Assembly: GCA_016213845.1 (NCBI GenBank)
Contig: JACQZN010000052.1
Coordinates: 1 to 57,762, forward strand
Reading direction: 5' to 3'
DNA from: Candidatus Wallbacteria bacterium
GTDB lineage: Bacteria; Muiribacteriota; UBA6191; JACPRK01
Length of the DNA stretch: 57,762 bases
Part shown: positions 34,200-43,050 of the stretch, in pieces
Layout of the letters: every line of letters begins with the position of its first letter
Numbering within the stretch: the first letter of the stretch is position 1
Made by a program: the position numbers and the translations under genes
Notes under the pieces: model-generated
What the model saw: the letters and a program-made list of their open reading frames with translations, nothing else
What the model was told of the DNA's origin: nothing
The model's database searches: none

Positions 34200-37100
34200 T
34201 CAGACCCGGACGGCGCTGCCCTGGGAAGCGTGGCGACGGGCGATCTCCTCGAGCCCGGCCGACGCCAGCCAGCTCCGGATGGACTTTCGGAAGTCCTCCC
34301 GGGACAGCCAGAACACCTCGGAGGGCTCGGTCGATACGACGTCGACGGCGGCCGTCCGGTTCTCCTCGAAGTTCTCGTGACAGAGCAGACTGCCCGCGCC
34401 CAGGACCGTGCCACCGGCGTCGACCGCCCCCTCCTTCACCAGGAGCAGCCTGCGCGAGGGAGCGCCCTTCTCCAGCAGCGTCTCGCCCTTCGAAACGAGC
34501 TGCCGCTCCAGCGTCCCTGCCAGACGCGCCACGACCGAAGAAGGGAGCGTCGAGAAGAACGGAATTCGCAGCAGGAATTGCCCGTGGCGGATGAGGTCGG
34601 TGACGTTCTCCCGCTCTGGCACGAACTGCTCGAAGTCGTCTTTGCCCAGCGAGACCACCTCGGTCAGCGTCTCGGCGAGCACAGAGGCGGTCCGGACACC
34701 GCTGCCCAGAAGAGCCAGCTCGCCGAAGCAGTCGCCCGGGCCCAGGCGCGCCAGCTGCCGGTGATAGCCCGACTCATCCTCCTGGAGGACGGCCAGCTGG
34801 CCCCGCATGACGACATAGAACCGGTACCCGGCCTCCCCCTGCGAAAGGACGAGCTCGCCGGCCTCGAAGCGGTCCTTGCGGAGCACCCGGACCAGCTCCT
34901 CGAGCTGCCTGGGGCCCAGCGCCCGGAAGAGCGGCACCCGGCTCATCTCCTCCATCAGCGCCGCGCGGGTCGACGGCGCGTCGCGTCCGGCGGCCAGGTG
35001 CTTCTGCACAGCCTCCAGCTCCAACCAGTAGAGGCCCTCTCGCGCGACGGCCGCGGCCCTCTCGAAGAACTGCCGGCCCGCGCTGCTCACGATCTCGGCC
35101 CGCACGACGGCCTCGCACCGGGCCAGCGCCGCCGCCAGCCCGGGCAGCTCCGGGAGCATCTGCTGCGCCGCCGTCACGTCCCCGCGCTCGTCGAAGCGGA
35201 GCGTGAAGCCGTCGGCATCGGGCGGCAGGGCGGTGACGCGCGCGGCGATGGCCGCAGCCCGGTTGGCTCCCAGGAAGTGGCGGGCGATCCCCAGAAGGCT
35301 CGACAGGAGGTGGGCACCACCGTCCCAGAGCGCCTCGAGCTCCGTGCCGCCCGCGCGCTGTCCCAGCAGCCGCTGGCGGCGCGGCATAGGAATCGCGAAG
35401 AGCGCCCGAGTTGCCAGGAAACCGAAGCAGAAGAGGAGGATGCCGGCGACCTCGAGCCGCAGGCGGTAGCCGCCATCGACCGCCGGCGAGTGAGTGCCGA
35501 TCTCGGCCGCGGCCACCAGAAGGGAGCCGAGCGCAAACGGCCGCCAGAAGTGACGGATGGGCGCATCGCGGCGGTCCAGCGCCATCAGCATCGCCCCGGC
35601 GGGCAAGAGCGCCGAGGCGATCGCAAGCGGCAGCTGGTCCGGCAGGAGCCCCAGCCAGCCGGCATAGGCGACGCCCACGGCCATGAAGGCGCCAGCCTCC
35701 AGTGTCCTGGCCAGGCGGCGACCTGATTGCAGCACCTCCAGGAGCGCGGCGATACCGAAGCAGGGCATTCCCAAAAGACACACCAGCTCCATCCAGTCCA
35801 GGAAGCCGGCCGGCAGGAGCGCAGCGTTGAACGCCCCGATTCGCTCGAGCACCCTGGGGGCGCGTGCCAGGAGGGCGGCCGCCGTGGAGAAGCAGAGAAT
35901 CGCATACCCGCGGCCCAGCCGGGAGCCCGGGATCGCCCGTGCCTGCTGCCAGAGCAAAATGAACAGCCCCGCGGAGCCGGCGAGGTAGAGGAATGCCTGG
36001 AATCCGGGCCCGGCCAGCCAGGACGCAGCTGCGGCAACAGCCCCCAGCGGGAGCATCCAGGCCGCCACCGCCTCGCCCCGCAGGCCGGAAGAGAGCAACA
36101 GCCGAAACGGCGTCGCCACGAGCTGTACCAAGGCAAACACCAGGCTGCCGACCGCCGACAGCAGAAGCGCCACACAGAGCAGCTGCGTCGGCAGCCCCAC
36201 CCCGGCGCGGATGGCGCCGCTGAAGCCGGCCAGGCTCGAGCGCACCAGGTAGGTCCCGAACTTCAGGGCGATCACCGCGCCGAGCACCGTCGCCGTCGCG
36301 CCCACGAGCAACTTCTTCTCCTCGGGAAGCAGCGGCTCGCCCGACATCAGCCGGGCGCCGAAGCGTCGCGACATGAAGGCGTGGAGCTTGGAGCGCACCT
36401 GACCGTCGCGCGTCCACGCTGCCAGGAGCCTGCCGCCATCGCCGTCGAAGATGGGCGCGGCATCGAGCATCATGAGGATCAGCGCCACCGAGAAGAGCTG
36501 CCCCCCGAACGGGGCGCCGGCCGCCACGAAGGCGCTGGCCCCCAAGGCGGCGGCCAGCAGGTGCGCGCCCAGCCCCCACAAGGCGGGAAGCGCCAGCTCG
36601 GCTGGCGGCAACTCCGCAACCAGAGCCCGAGGCACCGGGACGCGCCAGAGCCAGCCGAATCCGACTGCCGAGAGCGGCCGGCCGAGCGCCAGATACGCCA
36701 TCCATCGAGCCAGCTCGGCCAGGCAGACTGTGAGATAGAACGCCGCGGCCAGCGCCCACGGGGTTGCCCCCGGCGGCATCAGCGTGGCGCCCTGCAACCC
36801 GAACGCCGCAACGATCGGGATCAGACCAACAAGAGGAAGCAGCACGAACGCCAGGAGGCCCGCCAGGCGCAGGACGCTCTCCAGGCCAGGAAACGCCAAC
36901 GGGCCACCCAGCCGGAGCAGCAGCCGCTCTCCGGCGGTTCCTGCCGACGACCACTCACCCTCGAGCAGGCCGCCCCGGCCGAGACTGGCTACCGTGGCAC
37001 AGGTCCACTCCACGCCGGCTGGCGGCGACCAGGCCAGCGCCGCCAACGCGAGCTGCTCGAGGCTTCGCGTGCCGTCCAGGAGCTTCCAGAGCGCAAGCTC

Positions 37101-37259
37101 GCGCTCGTCGACCTCGGCGAAGCCCGTGCCGTCCCGTGTTCGCAGGATGTACGGCTTCCCCGCGTGGCGCCTGGGCAGCATCTCCACGTCCGCCCTCGCC
37201 CGCGGCGCAAGCCCCGCCAGCCCCTCGCCGCCTTCGGCCCCGGTAGAAGCAGCGCCCAT
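34200..37259 (-). CDS. PqqD-like / degenerate M50 peptidase-fold membrane protein with two cNMP-binding domains
   Basis: A 1,019-residue protein. Residues 32-75 (ILRTRDGTGFAEVDERELAL) resemble a PqqD-type winged helix. A membrane part (about 125-620, a dozen or more helices) contains LDAAPIFDGDGGRLLAAW at 265-282, matching the D-G-G metal-ligand motif of site-2 proteases (M50). Where the HExxH zinc motif should be, residues 180-187 read LAELARWM, so catalysis is probably lost. The C-terminus has a cNMP-binding domain (about 772-880, with GDCFGELALLGSGVRTASV matching the phosphate-binding cassette) and a second, degraded one (about 900-1010). I infer a membrane sensor or adaptor responding to a cyclic nucleotide. 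Confidence 0.7.
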   Translation of the reverse strand: MGAASTGAEGGEGLAGLAPRARADVEMLPRRHAGKPYILRTRDGTGFAEVDERELALWKLLDGTRSLEQLALAALAWSPPAGVEWTCATVASLGRGGLLEGEWSSAGTAGERLLLRLGGPLAFPGLESVLRLAGLLAFVLLPLVGLIPIVAAFGLQGATLMPPGATPWALAAAFYLTVCLAELARWMAYLALGRPLSAVGFGWLWRVPVPRALVAELPPAELALPALWGLGAHLLAAALGASAFVAAGAPFGGQLFSVALILMMLDAAPIFDGDGGRLLAAWTRDGQVRSKLHAFMSRRFGARLMSGEPLLPEEKKLLVGATATVLGAVIALKFGTYLVRSSLAGFSGAIRAGVGLPTQLLCVALLLSAVGSLVFALVQLVATPFRLLLSSGLRGEAVAAWMLPLGAVAAAASWLAGPGFQAFLYLAGSAGLFILLWQQARAIPGSRLGRGYAILCFSTAAALLARAPRVLERIGAFNAALLPAGFLDWMELVCLLGMPCFGIAALLEVLQSGRRLARTLEAGAFMAVGVAYAGWLGLLPDQLPLAIASALLPAGAMLMALDRRDAPIRHFWRPFALGSLLVAAAEIGTHSPAVDGGYRLRLEVAGILLFCFGFLATRALFAIPMPRRQRLLGQRAGGTELEALWDGGAHLLSSLLGIARHFLGANRAAAIAARVTALPPDADGFTLRFDERGDVTAAQQMLPELPGLAAALARCEAVVRAEIVSSAGRQFFERAAAVAREGLYWLELEAVQKHLAAGRDAPSTRAALMEEMSRVPLFRALGPRQLEELVRVLRKDRFEAGELVLSQGEAGYRFYVVMRGQLAVLQEDESGYHRQLARLGPGDCFGELALLGSGVRTASVLAETLTEVVSLGKDDFEQFVPERENVTDLIRHGQFLLRIPFFSTLPSSVVARLAGTLERQLVSKGETLLEKGAPSRRLLLVKEGAVDAGGTVLGAGSLLCHENFEENRTAAVDVVSTEPSEVFWLSREDFRKSIRSWLASAGLEEIARRHASQGSAVRV

Positions 37260-37348
37260 CGAACTCGGCTCCCTCTGTTCTCTCGATGCCCGGCGCCGCG
37301 CTCATTTCCGTCCGCGCCGGCACCCGACCGGGTTCCACTCCGCCGGCG

Positions 37349-37378
37349 AGCGTAACAGAAGTCGCCAACCCGGATCAA
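37349..37378 (-). promoter_or_regulatory. Promoter candidate for the cNMP-domain protein operon
   Basis: On the minus strand TTGATC, 18-base spacer, TACGCT, about 90 bases upstream of the ATG at 37259. Confidence 0.4.
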
Positions 37379-37400
37379 GCCGCCGAGCGCGCCAGAAACG

Positions 37401-37478
37401 AGGGACGCACGACTCATTTTCTGGTGCAACGACACACTGATGATCCACGTCCTCTTACAAAATGAGTCGTGTGTCCCT
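37401..37478. repeat. 20-base inverted repeat with 38-base spacer
   Basis: Left arm AGGGACGCACGACTCATTTT (37401-37420) and right arm AAAATGAGTCGTGTGTCCCT (37459-37478) are reverse complements with one mismatch. No coding sequence lies between them. The form suits a small REP- or MITE-like element or a cruciform between the two divergent promoters. Confidence 0.8.
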
Positions 37479-37487
37479 CCATTTCTC

Positions 37488-37625
37488 CCGGCAGAGTCTC
37501 GAGCGCGGAGGCGGAAAGCGGGGACTGGCTCCGGAAGCCCGCTTGAAACCTGGCAGTCGGCCGGTCGGCCGGCCGGGCTTCCGCTGCCTGGACCCGATTT
37601 CCGACGACTTTGCCGTTGCCCTGCC
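37488..37625 (+). repeat. Interspersed ~130-base repeat, copy B
   Basis: Homologous to 6279-6411 in inverted orientation. It contains a perfect 10-base internal inverted repeat (CGGAAGCCCG / CGGGCTTCCG) that is imperfect in copy A. It ends 15 bases before the -35 box of the promoter at 37641-37670. Confidence 0.8.
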
Positions 37626-37640
37626 GGCCCCCCCGCTGCG

Positions 37641-37670
37641 TTGACACCTTCCGAGCCATGCCGGTATAGT
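37641..37670 (+). promoter_or_regulatory. Strong sigma70-like promoter of the glycosyltransferase/radical SAM operon
   Basis: TTGACA (37641-37646), 18-base spacer, TATAGT (37665-37670). The coiled-coil glycosyltransferase ATG lies 75 bases downstream. Confidence 0.7.
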
Positions 37671-37744
37671 GGACTTTTGCGTATGGAATCAGCCGTGTGG
37701 CGCGGTCGAAGGGGGCAGTTTGGCTTCATTGCTTTCGGAGTCTC

Positions 37745-40282
37745 ATGAACCGTCGCATCCTGGTGTTCACGGTGGACCTCGTTCCCTTTGCTGGCCAGCC
37801 GGCCTATGGTGGCGGTCTGCGGGCATGGGGGCTGGGCGAGGCGCTCAGGGCCGCAGGCCATGACGTCGTCTACTCGGTGCCGGCCGAGCTGCTCGAAGGC
37901 CGGGCGGGCGTCCCGCGCGAGCTGGCGGAGCACGCCTTCCGGACGGGCCACCTGCAGGACGTCATCAACAAGGCTGCGCCCGACGTGCTGCTCTTCGAGC
38001 AGTGGGGACTGCTCGATCACCTCGAGGAGGACGGCATCCCGACTGTCGTCGACCTCCATGGCTCCCTCATCCTGGAGAACACGTTCCGGGGCCAGCTCAA
38101 CTGGTCGGTGAACGCCGAGGCGAAGATCCGCGCGCTGAGGAAGGTGGACCTGGTGATCACGCCGGGCCGCCGGCAGGCTGATTACTTCAAGCCGTGGCTG
38201 ATGCTGGCCGGGCAGAATCCGCGGACACTGCCGGTGGAGGTCGTGCCGGTCAGCATGCCGCCCAAGGCCCCTGCGCGCAAGAAGACAAAGGACAAGTCGG
38301 CCGAGCCCGTCTTCGTCATGGGCGGCAACCTCTGGCCCTGGATCGACCCGCTGCCGGGCCTGGAGGTCGTGGCCGAGACGCTCCAGCGCCGCAAGAAGGG
38401 CAAGCTCCTGCTCTTCACGGGCCACCCGCAGCGTCGCGAGGTTCTACCGCAGGAGCCGCCGGTGCTGAAGGACCCGTCGGAGCGATTGAAGCCGGTGCTG
38501 GCCCACTCGCGCGTCGAGGAGCGCGGCTTCGTCCCGCACGAGAAGCTGGTGGAGCAGCTCCTGTCGGCCTCCGTGGCGTTCGACGTCTACCAAAGGAACG
38601 CAGAGCGCGAGCTGGCGATCACCACGCGCACGCTCGAGTATCTGTGGCTGGGCGTGCCGGTGCTGTACGCCGACTACGCCGAGCTCTCGCCCGAGATCGC
38701 GCAGGCCGACGCGGGCTGGGTAGTCAATCCCGACGACCGGGCCGCCATCGCCCGCGCGGTGGAGGCGGTGCTGGACGATCCGGCCGTGGCCCAGCACAAG
38801 GGCGAGAACGCCCGCAAGCTGATCGCCGAACGCTTCACCTGGGAGAAGACAATTGCTCCGCTGGATGCGTTCTGTCGTGAACCCGTTCGACGGGGCAAGG
38901 GGCGAGCCATCTTCTCCCAGCTCGCCATCGAGCTCGAGGGCCTCCAGCGCCAGTGGGACGGCCAGCGCGAAGAGCTCCAGAACACGCTGGCCGAACAGGC
39001 ACGCGAGAACGTCCGTCTGGGCAAGGAGTACGACGAGCTCAAAAAGGCCTACGAGGCCCACCACCGCGAGCTGCGCACCAAGTCCGAGGAGCTCGTGCGA
39101 GTCGGCGAGAAGATCGACTCCGAGGTCAACTGGCGCGACGAGGAGATCCGGCGCCTCACCCGCGAGAAGGCCGACGAGTGCAAATGGCGCGACGACGAGC
39201 TACGCCGCAAGGACGTCGTGCTCCAGGAGGCGACCGCCCGCCTGCAGGCCGACGTCGCCGCCCGCGACCAGGAGGTCCAGCGCCTGGGCCGCGTCCTGGG
39301 CGAGGAGATCCGCCGCCGCGACGAAAAGTACGAGGCGCTCAACGACCGCCTCCACGAGGACCTCCGCCGCCGCGACGAGGAGCTGCGTCTGCTCAGCCTG
39401 GAACGCGCCAAGGACATCCGCGACTTGAACGAGCAGATCACCCTGCGCGACCAGAAGCTCGATACCGCCCACGCCGACCTGAAGGGCATCGTGCTGGAAC
39501 GCGACGACCTCGACCGCAAGCTGGCCCAGGCCGCCCGCCAGGTCGAGGACCTCACTGCGGAGCTCGTCCTGGCCCGCCAGCGGCTCACCGACGAGGTCGC
39601 GACGGTCGAATCCGAGCGTGCCCGGCTGCAGTGCGAGCTCGAGCGGCTGACGGAGGAGCTGGCCTCGGCCCACGCCGAATCGGCCGCCACCCGCGCCGAA
39701 CGCGATGCCTTCCAGCAGCAGGCCGAAGAGCGGCAGAACGACGTCGAACGGCTCATGAAGGAGCTGGATGAGACCCGGCTCTCCGACCGTCTCGAGCTCG
39801 AAAAGGTCGAAGCCGAGCGCGCGCGGCTGCAGCTCTCGGTCGAGAGCCTCGGCGCCGAGCTCGGCGCCGCCCACGCGGCCAAGGACGAACTGCTGGGCAA
39901 GCTCGCCACCGAGAAGAGCCTGCTCACCCGCACCCGCGAGGAGATCGAGCGCGAGCGCCAGGCGTTCGTGCTGGAGCGCGAAGGACTGCGCCAAAACCTG
40001 GCCGCCACGACCGCCGAGCTCGATCGCCAGCGCCAGCACGCCGCCGACATGCAGGCCGCCGCCAGCGCCAAGGAGGAGCGCATCCGGTGGCTGGAGGGCG
40101 TGCTCTTCAGCATGAAGAACCGCCTCCCGCACAAGCTCTGGAAGTTCACTACCTACTGGACCCGCCGCGTCGTCATCCAGTACCCGCTACTGGCCCTCCT
40201 CTACGTGCTGAACTTCGTCTCCAACATCTACATGCAGTGGTGGACCCAGCGCCATCAGCAGCAGGTTTTCCCGGGGATGTGA
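37745..40282 (+). CDS. Glycosyltransferase with ~400-residue coiled coil and C-terminal membrane segment
   Basis: An 845-residue protein from ATG 37745. Residues 1-390 are a GT-B glycosyltransferase: ILVFTVDLVPFAGQPAYGGG at the N-terminus, VVDLHGS, LRKVDLVITPGRRQADYF and TRTLEYLWLGVPVLYADYAE in the donor-binding half. Residues 395-800 are an almost unbroken Glu/Arg/Leu-rich heptad pattern, a long coiled coil. A hydrophobic segment near 812-830 (VVIQYPLLALLYVLNFV) likely attaches it to the membrane. It heads the operon that continues with three radical SAM genes. A scaffold that holds the glycosyltransferase at a membrane assembly site is my inference. Confidence 0.75.
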   Translation: MNRRILVFTVDLVPFAGQPAYGGGLRAWGLGEALRAAGHDVVYSVPAELLEGRAGVPRELAEHAFRTGHLQDVINKAAPDVLLFEQWGLLDHLEEDGIPTVVDLHGSLILENTFRGQLNWSVNAEAKIRALRKVDLVITPGRRQADYFKPWLMLAGQNPRTLPVEVVPVSMPPKAPARKKTKDKSAEPVFVMGGNLWPWIDPLPGLEVVAETLQRRKKGKLLLFTGHPQRREVLPQEPPVLKDPSERLKPVLAHSRVEERGFVPHEKLVEQLLSASVAFDVYQRNAERELAITTRTLEYLWLGVPVLYADYAELSPEIAQADAGWVVNPDDRAAIARAVEAVLDDPAVAQHKGENARKLIAERFTWEKTIAPLDAFCREPVRRGKGRAIFSQLAIELEGLQRQWDGQREELQNTLAEQARENVRLGKEYDELKKAYEAHHRELRTKSEELVRVGEKIDSEVNWRDEEIRRLTREKADECKWRDDELRRKDVVLQEATARLQADVAARDQEVQRLGRVLGEEIRRRDEKYEALNDRLHEDLRRRDEELRLLSLERAKDIRDLNEQITLRDQKLDTAHADLKGIVLERDDLDRKLAQAARQVEDLTAELVLARQRLTDEVATVESERARLQCELERLTEELASAHAESAATRAERDAFQQQAEERQNDVERLMKELDETRLSDRLELEKVEAERARLQLSVESLGAELGAAHAAKDELLGKLATEKSLLTRTREEIERERQAFVLEREGLRQNLAATTAELDRQRQHAADMQAAASAKEERIRWLEGVLFSMKNRLPHKLWKFTTYWTRRVVIQYPLLALLYVLNFVSNIYMQWWTQRHQQQVFPGM

Positions 40283-40290
40283 GGAGGGGA

Positions 40291-40522
40291 AGTAGTCAGT
40301 AGACAGCAGTCAGTAGACAGTAGGGATACCAACCAGCACGCCCTCGCCTGGCCGATGCCCCGCAAGGCCAGGCCCATGTCGCTGTTACTCGAACCCACTC
40401 CTAGGCAGACACGCCCACTCGAAATGGAACTTCGCCCCGCCAATTCTCCCGAGGTTTGTAGCTCGCCCAGTCGACGAAGCTTTCTCCCCTACTGGCTACT
40501 GACTACTGGCTACTGACTACTC
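40291..40522 (+). repeat. Inverted pair of GTAGTCAGTAGACAG repeat tracts at a gene junction
   Basis: Left tract 40291-40325 (GTAGTCAGTAGACAGCAGTC...) follows the glycosyltransferase stop; right tract 40489-40522 (CTACTGGCTACTGACTACTG...) runs to 2 bases before the next ATG. They are inverted relative to each other. The 160 bases between hold nothing I recognise. Confidence 0.75.
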
Positions 40523-40524
40523 TC

Positions 40525-43050
40525 ATGCGCATCTTGATGGTCCACCCCCACGACATCTACTCCCCGCTGGAGCCGTGGACGGTCCGAGTCACGGCGCTGG
40601 CCGAGCGGTTCGTCAAGCGCGGCCACGAGGTCAAGCTCGCCTACCACGTCCTCGACAAGAACCTGACGCTCCCCGAGGCCCGCAAGCGTCAGGACTACGC
40701 TTTCGAGACCATCCCGCTCATTCGATACAACCTCACGCTCGTCAACAAGACCCAGCAGCTGGCCGAGCTGGCGCGCTGGTCCGACGTCGTCCACTTCCAG
40801 AAGTGCCTCGCCTACGCGGCCCTCCCGGCGCTGGGGGCCGCCTTCCTGGCCGGCAAGCCGACCCACTACGACTGGGACGACTGGGAATACGGCATCTACA
40901 TGTACAGGCCGCTCAACCTGCTCCTCGGCAAGAGCATGAACCTGGTGGAGCGCGGGCTGCCCAGGCTGGTCGACACCGTCTCGGTCGCCTCCGAGCCGCT
41001 GCGGCAGATGTGCCTGTCGATGGGCGTGCGCGAGGACCATATCTTCGAAGCCCACGTCGGCGCCGACCTGGAGCGCTTCAAGCCAACCAACGACGGCTCC
41101 GCCGTCCGCCGCGAGCACGGCCTCGAGGGCAAGATCGTCATGTACCTGGGCCAGCTTCACGGCGCCCAGTACCTGGAGCTCTTCCTCCACGCCGCGGCTG
41201 AGCTGAAGCGCCGCCGTCCGGGTCAGCTCACCTTCCTCGTCGTCGGCAGCGGGGAGCGCTTCGGTGAGCTCCACGCGCTGGCAGAGCGGCTCGGCATCAC
41301 CGACTGCACCGTTTTCACCGGCGCCATCCCCCACGCGCGCGTTCCCGAGTACGTGGCCGCCGCCGACATCTGCGTCGCCACCTTCGAGGACACCGCCCAG
41401 ACCCGCTGCAAGAGCCCGCTGAAGGTCGTCGAGTACATGGCCGCGGGCAAGCCCATAGTCGCCTCGGCCATGGGCGAGGTCAACCGCATGCTTGCCGACT
41501 GCGGCGTGCTCGTTCCCTGCGGCAACTGGTCGGCCGTCGCCGACGGCGTCGAGATGTACCTCGACGACCCGGCGATGGCGGCCGAGAACTCCCGCCGCGT
41601 GCGCCAGCGCGCCGAGCGCAAGTACAACTGGGACGTCACGGCCGAGAACATCCTCCGCGCCTTCTCGCTCTGCGTCGGCGAGCGGCTCGTGCGATCACTG
41701 TCCGCTCGACCCCAGGCAGCCCCCCAGGAGAGCCGAACCGTCCCGCCCCCGATCGGCACCGGCGCCTCGCCCATGGCCGCCAAGGTCCCGCCCCCACCGG
41801 CCGCAAAGCCGGTCTTGGGACCCGTCGAGCGCGTCAAGGACTTCGTGCAGCGCAACCTCGACCTGGTCGGAGTGCTCGACGGCACGCACGCCTTCGTCGG
41901 CCCCGATACGCTCCAGATCGACCCGACCAACAACTGCAACAACGACTGCATCGCGTGCTGGTGCCACTCCCCGCTCTTGGCCGAGATGAAGATGCCTCCG
42001 GAGGTACGCCTTCAGACCATCCCCCTGGCCAACCTCAAGAAGCTCGTCGACGAAGTCGCCTCCATGGGCACCCGCGAGATCTACCTCGCAGGCGGCGGCG
42101 AGCCCTTCATGCACCCCAACATCATGGAGTTCCTGGCTCACATCAAGAGCCGCGGCCTCATCTGCAGCGTCAACACCAACTTCACACTCGTCAACGAGGA
42201 ACGCGTCAAGCAGATGGTCGAACTGGGCGTCGACCACCTCACCGTCAGCGTCTGGGCCGCAAGCCCCGAGGTCTTCGCGCGCACCCACCCGAACAAGGCC
42301 GACGAAACCTTCGAACGACTCAAGAACACGCTCTACGCGCTCTACAAAGCCAAGGCCGCCGCCAACGTCCCGAAGCCGTTCATCAAGATCTACCACGTGC
42401 TCTCCAAGGTCAACTTCATGGAGATCCAGGAGATGATCGACTTCACCAAGACCGTTGGCGCCGAGTCGGTGGAGTTCACGCCGCTCGACACGATGCCGAC
42501 CAAGACCGATTACCTCCTGCTGAACGAAGGCGAGCGCCGCTGGCTCTACGAGAAGTGCCTCGAGATCGAGCAGAAGCGCGGCGGCGCCGAGGTCACCGGC
42601 GAACCGCTGCTCTACCGGTGGGACCAGTTCGTACGCCGCATCTCCACCAGCGACACCGTCATCGGCGAGCACGACCGCAACGTCATCGAAACCATCCCCT
42701 GCACCGTCGGCTGGTCCTTCGCCCGTGTGCTGGCCGACGGCAACATCAACTTCTGCCTGAAGGCACACCGAATCCCCATCGGCAGCATCTACCGCCAGAG
42801 CTTCCGTGAAGTCTGGAACTCCCAGCAGCAGAAGCACTACCGCAACAAGGCGCGCACCTACATCAAGGACGATCCCTTCTTCTCGATGATCGGCAACGAC
42901 CCCGCCGCCCGCGTCGGCTGCTACCGCGGCTGCGACGACCTGGGCCGCAACATGTGGATCGCCGATCGCCTGGGCGAGATGAATTCCGGCAAGCGCCTGA
43001 TCCTGCGCGCCGCCGGCGTCGCGATGCGGATGGCCGGGCGGGAAGCGTGA
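40525..43050 (+). CDS. Glycosyltransferase GT4 - radical SAM/SPASM fusion protein
   Basis: An 841-residue fusion. Residues 1-390 are a GT4 glycosyltransferase (MRILMVHPHDIYSPLEPWTV, VMYLGQLHGAQYLELFLHAA, SPLKVVEYMAAGKPIVAS). A Pro/Ala-rich linker (about 395-440) leads to a radical SAM domain: Cys471, Cys475 and Cys478 in TNNCNNDCIACWCHSPLL bind a 4Fe-4S cluster, and AGGGEPFMHP is the GGE/SAM-binding strand. A SPASM-type C-terminus (IPCTVGWSFARVLADG... NFCLKAHR ... CYRGCDD, about 715-810) should bind auxiliary clusters. One polypeptide would carry sugar transfer and a radical reaction, possibly on the same glycan or glycopeptide. The product is unknown. Confidence 0.85.
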   Translation: MRILMVHPHDIYSPLEPWTVRVTALAERFVKRGHEVKLAYHVLDKNLTLPEARKRQDYAFETIPLIRYNLTLVNKTQQLAELARWSDVVHFQKCLAYAALPALGAAFLAGKPTHYDWDDWEYGIYMYRPLNLLLGKSMNLVERGLPRLVDTVSVASEPLRQMCLSMGVREDHIFEAHVGADLERFKPTNDGSAVRREHGLEGKIVMYLGQLHGAQYLELFLHAAAELKRRRPGQLTFLVVGSGERFGELHALAERLGITDCTVFTGAIPHARVPEYVAAADICVATFEDTAQTRCKSPLKVVEYMAAGKPIVASAMGEVNRMLADCGVLVPCGNWSAVADGVEMYLDDPAMAAENSRRVRQRAERKYNWDVTAENILRAFSLCVGERLVRSLSARPQAAPQESRTVPPPIGTGASPMAAKVPPPPAAKPVLGPVERVKDFVQRNLDLVGVLDGTHAFVGPDTLQIDPTNNCNNDCIACWCHSPLLAEMKMPPEVRLQTIPLANLKKLVDEVASMGTREIYLAGGGEPFMHPNIMEFLAHIKSRGLICSVNTNFTLVNEERVKQMVELGVDHLTVSVWAASPEVFARTHPNKADETFERLKNTLYALYKAKAAANVPKPFIKIYHVLSKVNFMEIQEMIDFTKTVGAESVEFTPLDTMPTKTDYLLLNEGERRWLYEKCLEIEQKRGGAEVTGEPLLYRWDQFVRRISTSDTVIGEHDRNVIETIPCTVGWSFARVLADGNINFCLKAHRIPIGSIYRQSFREVWNSQQQKHYRNKARTYIKDDPFFSMIGNDPAARVGCYRGCDDLGRNMWIADRLGEMNSGKRLILRAAGVAMRMAGREA

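Larger units (their letters stand above)
37260..37744. other. 485-base divergent intergenic region
   Basis: Holds, in order, a minus-strand promoter candidate, a 20-base inverted repeat with 38-base spacer, the plus-oriented copy of the ~130-base interspersed repeat, and a strong plus-strand promoter. No gene could be supported; short frames across the repeat differ from those across its other copy. Confidence 0.65.

Noticed and set aside
35727..37355. 542-codon plus-strand open frame
   Set aside because: Antisense to the cNMP-domain membrane protein; its Gln/Arg/Glu-rich composition shows no domains.
37488..37625. Known riboswitch (c-di-GMP or cobalamin) in the repeat
   Set aside because: I looked for the conserved loop motifs of those classes and could not match them; the element also lies upstream, not downstream, of the visible promoter.
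38953..40149. Several open frames on both strands over the coiled-coil region
   Set aside because: They are low-complexity frame shadows of the repetitive coiled-coil coding sequence.
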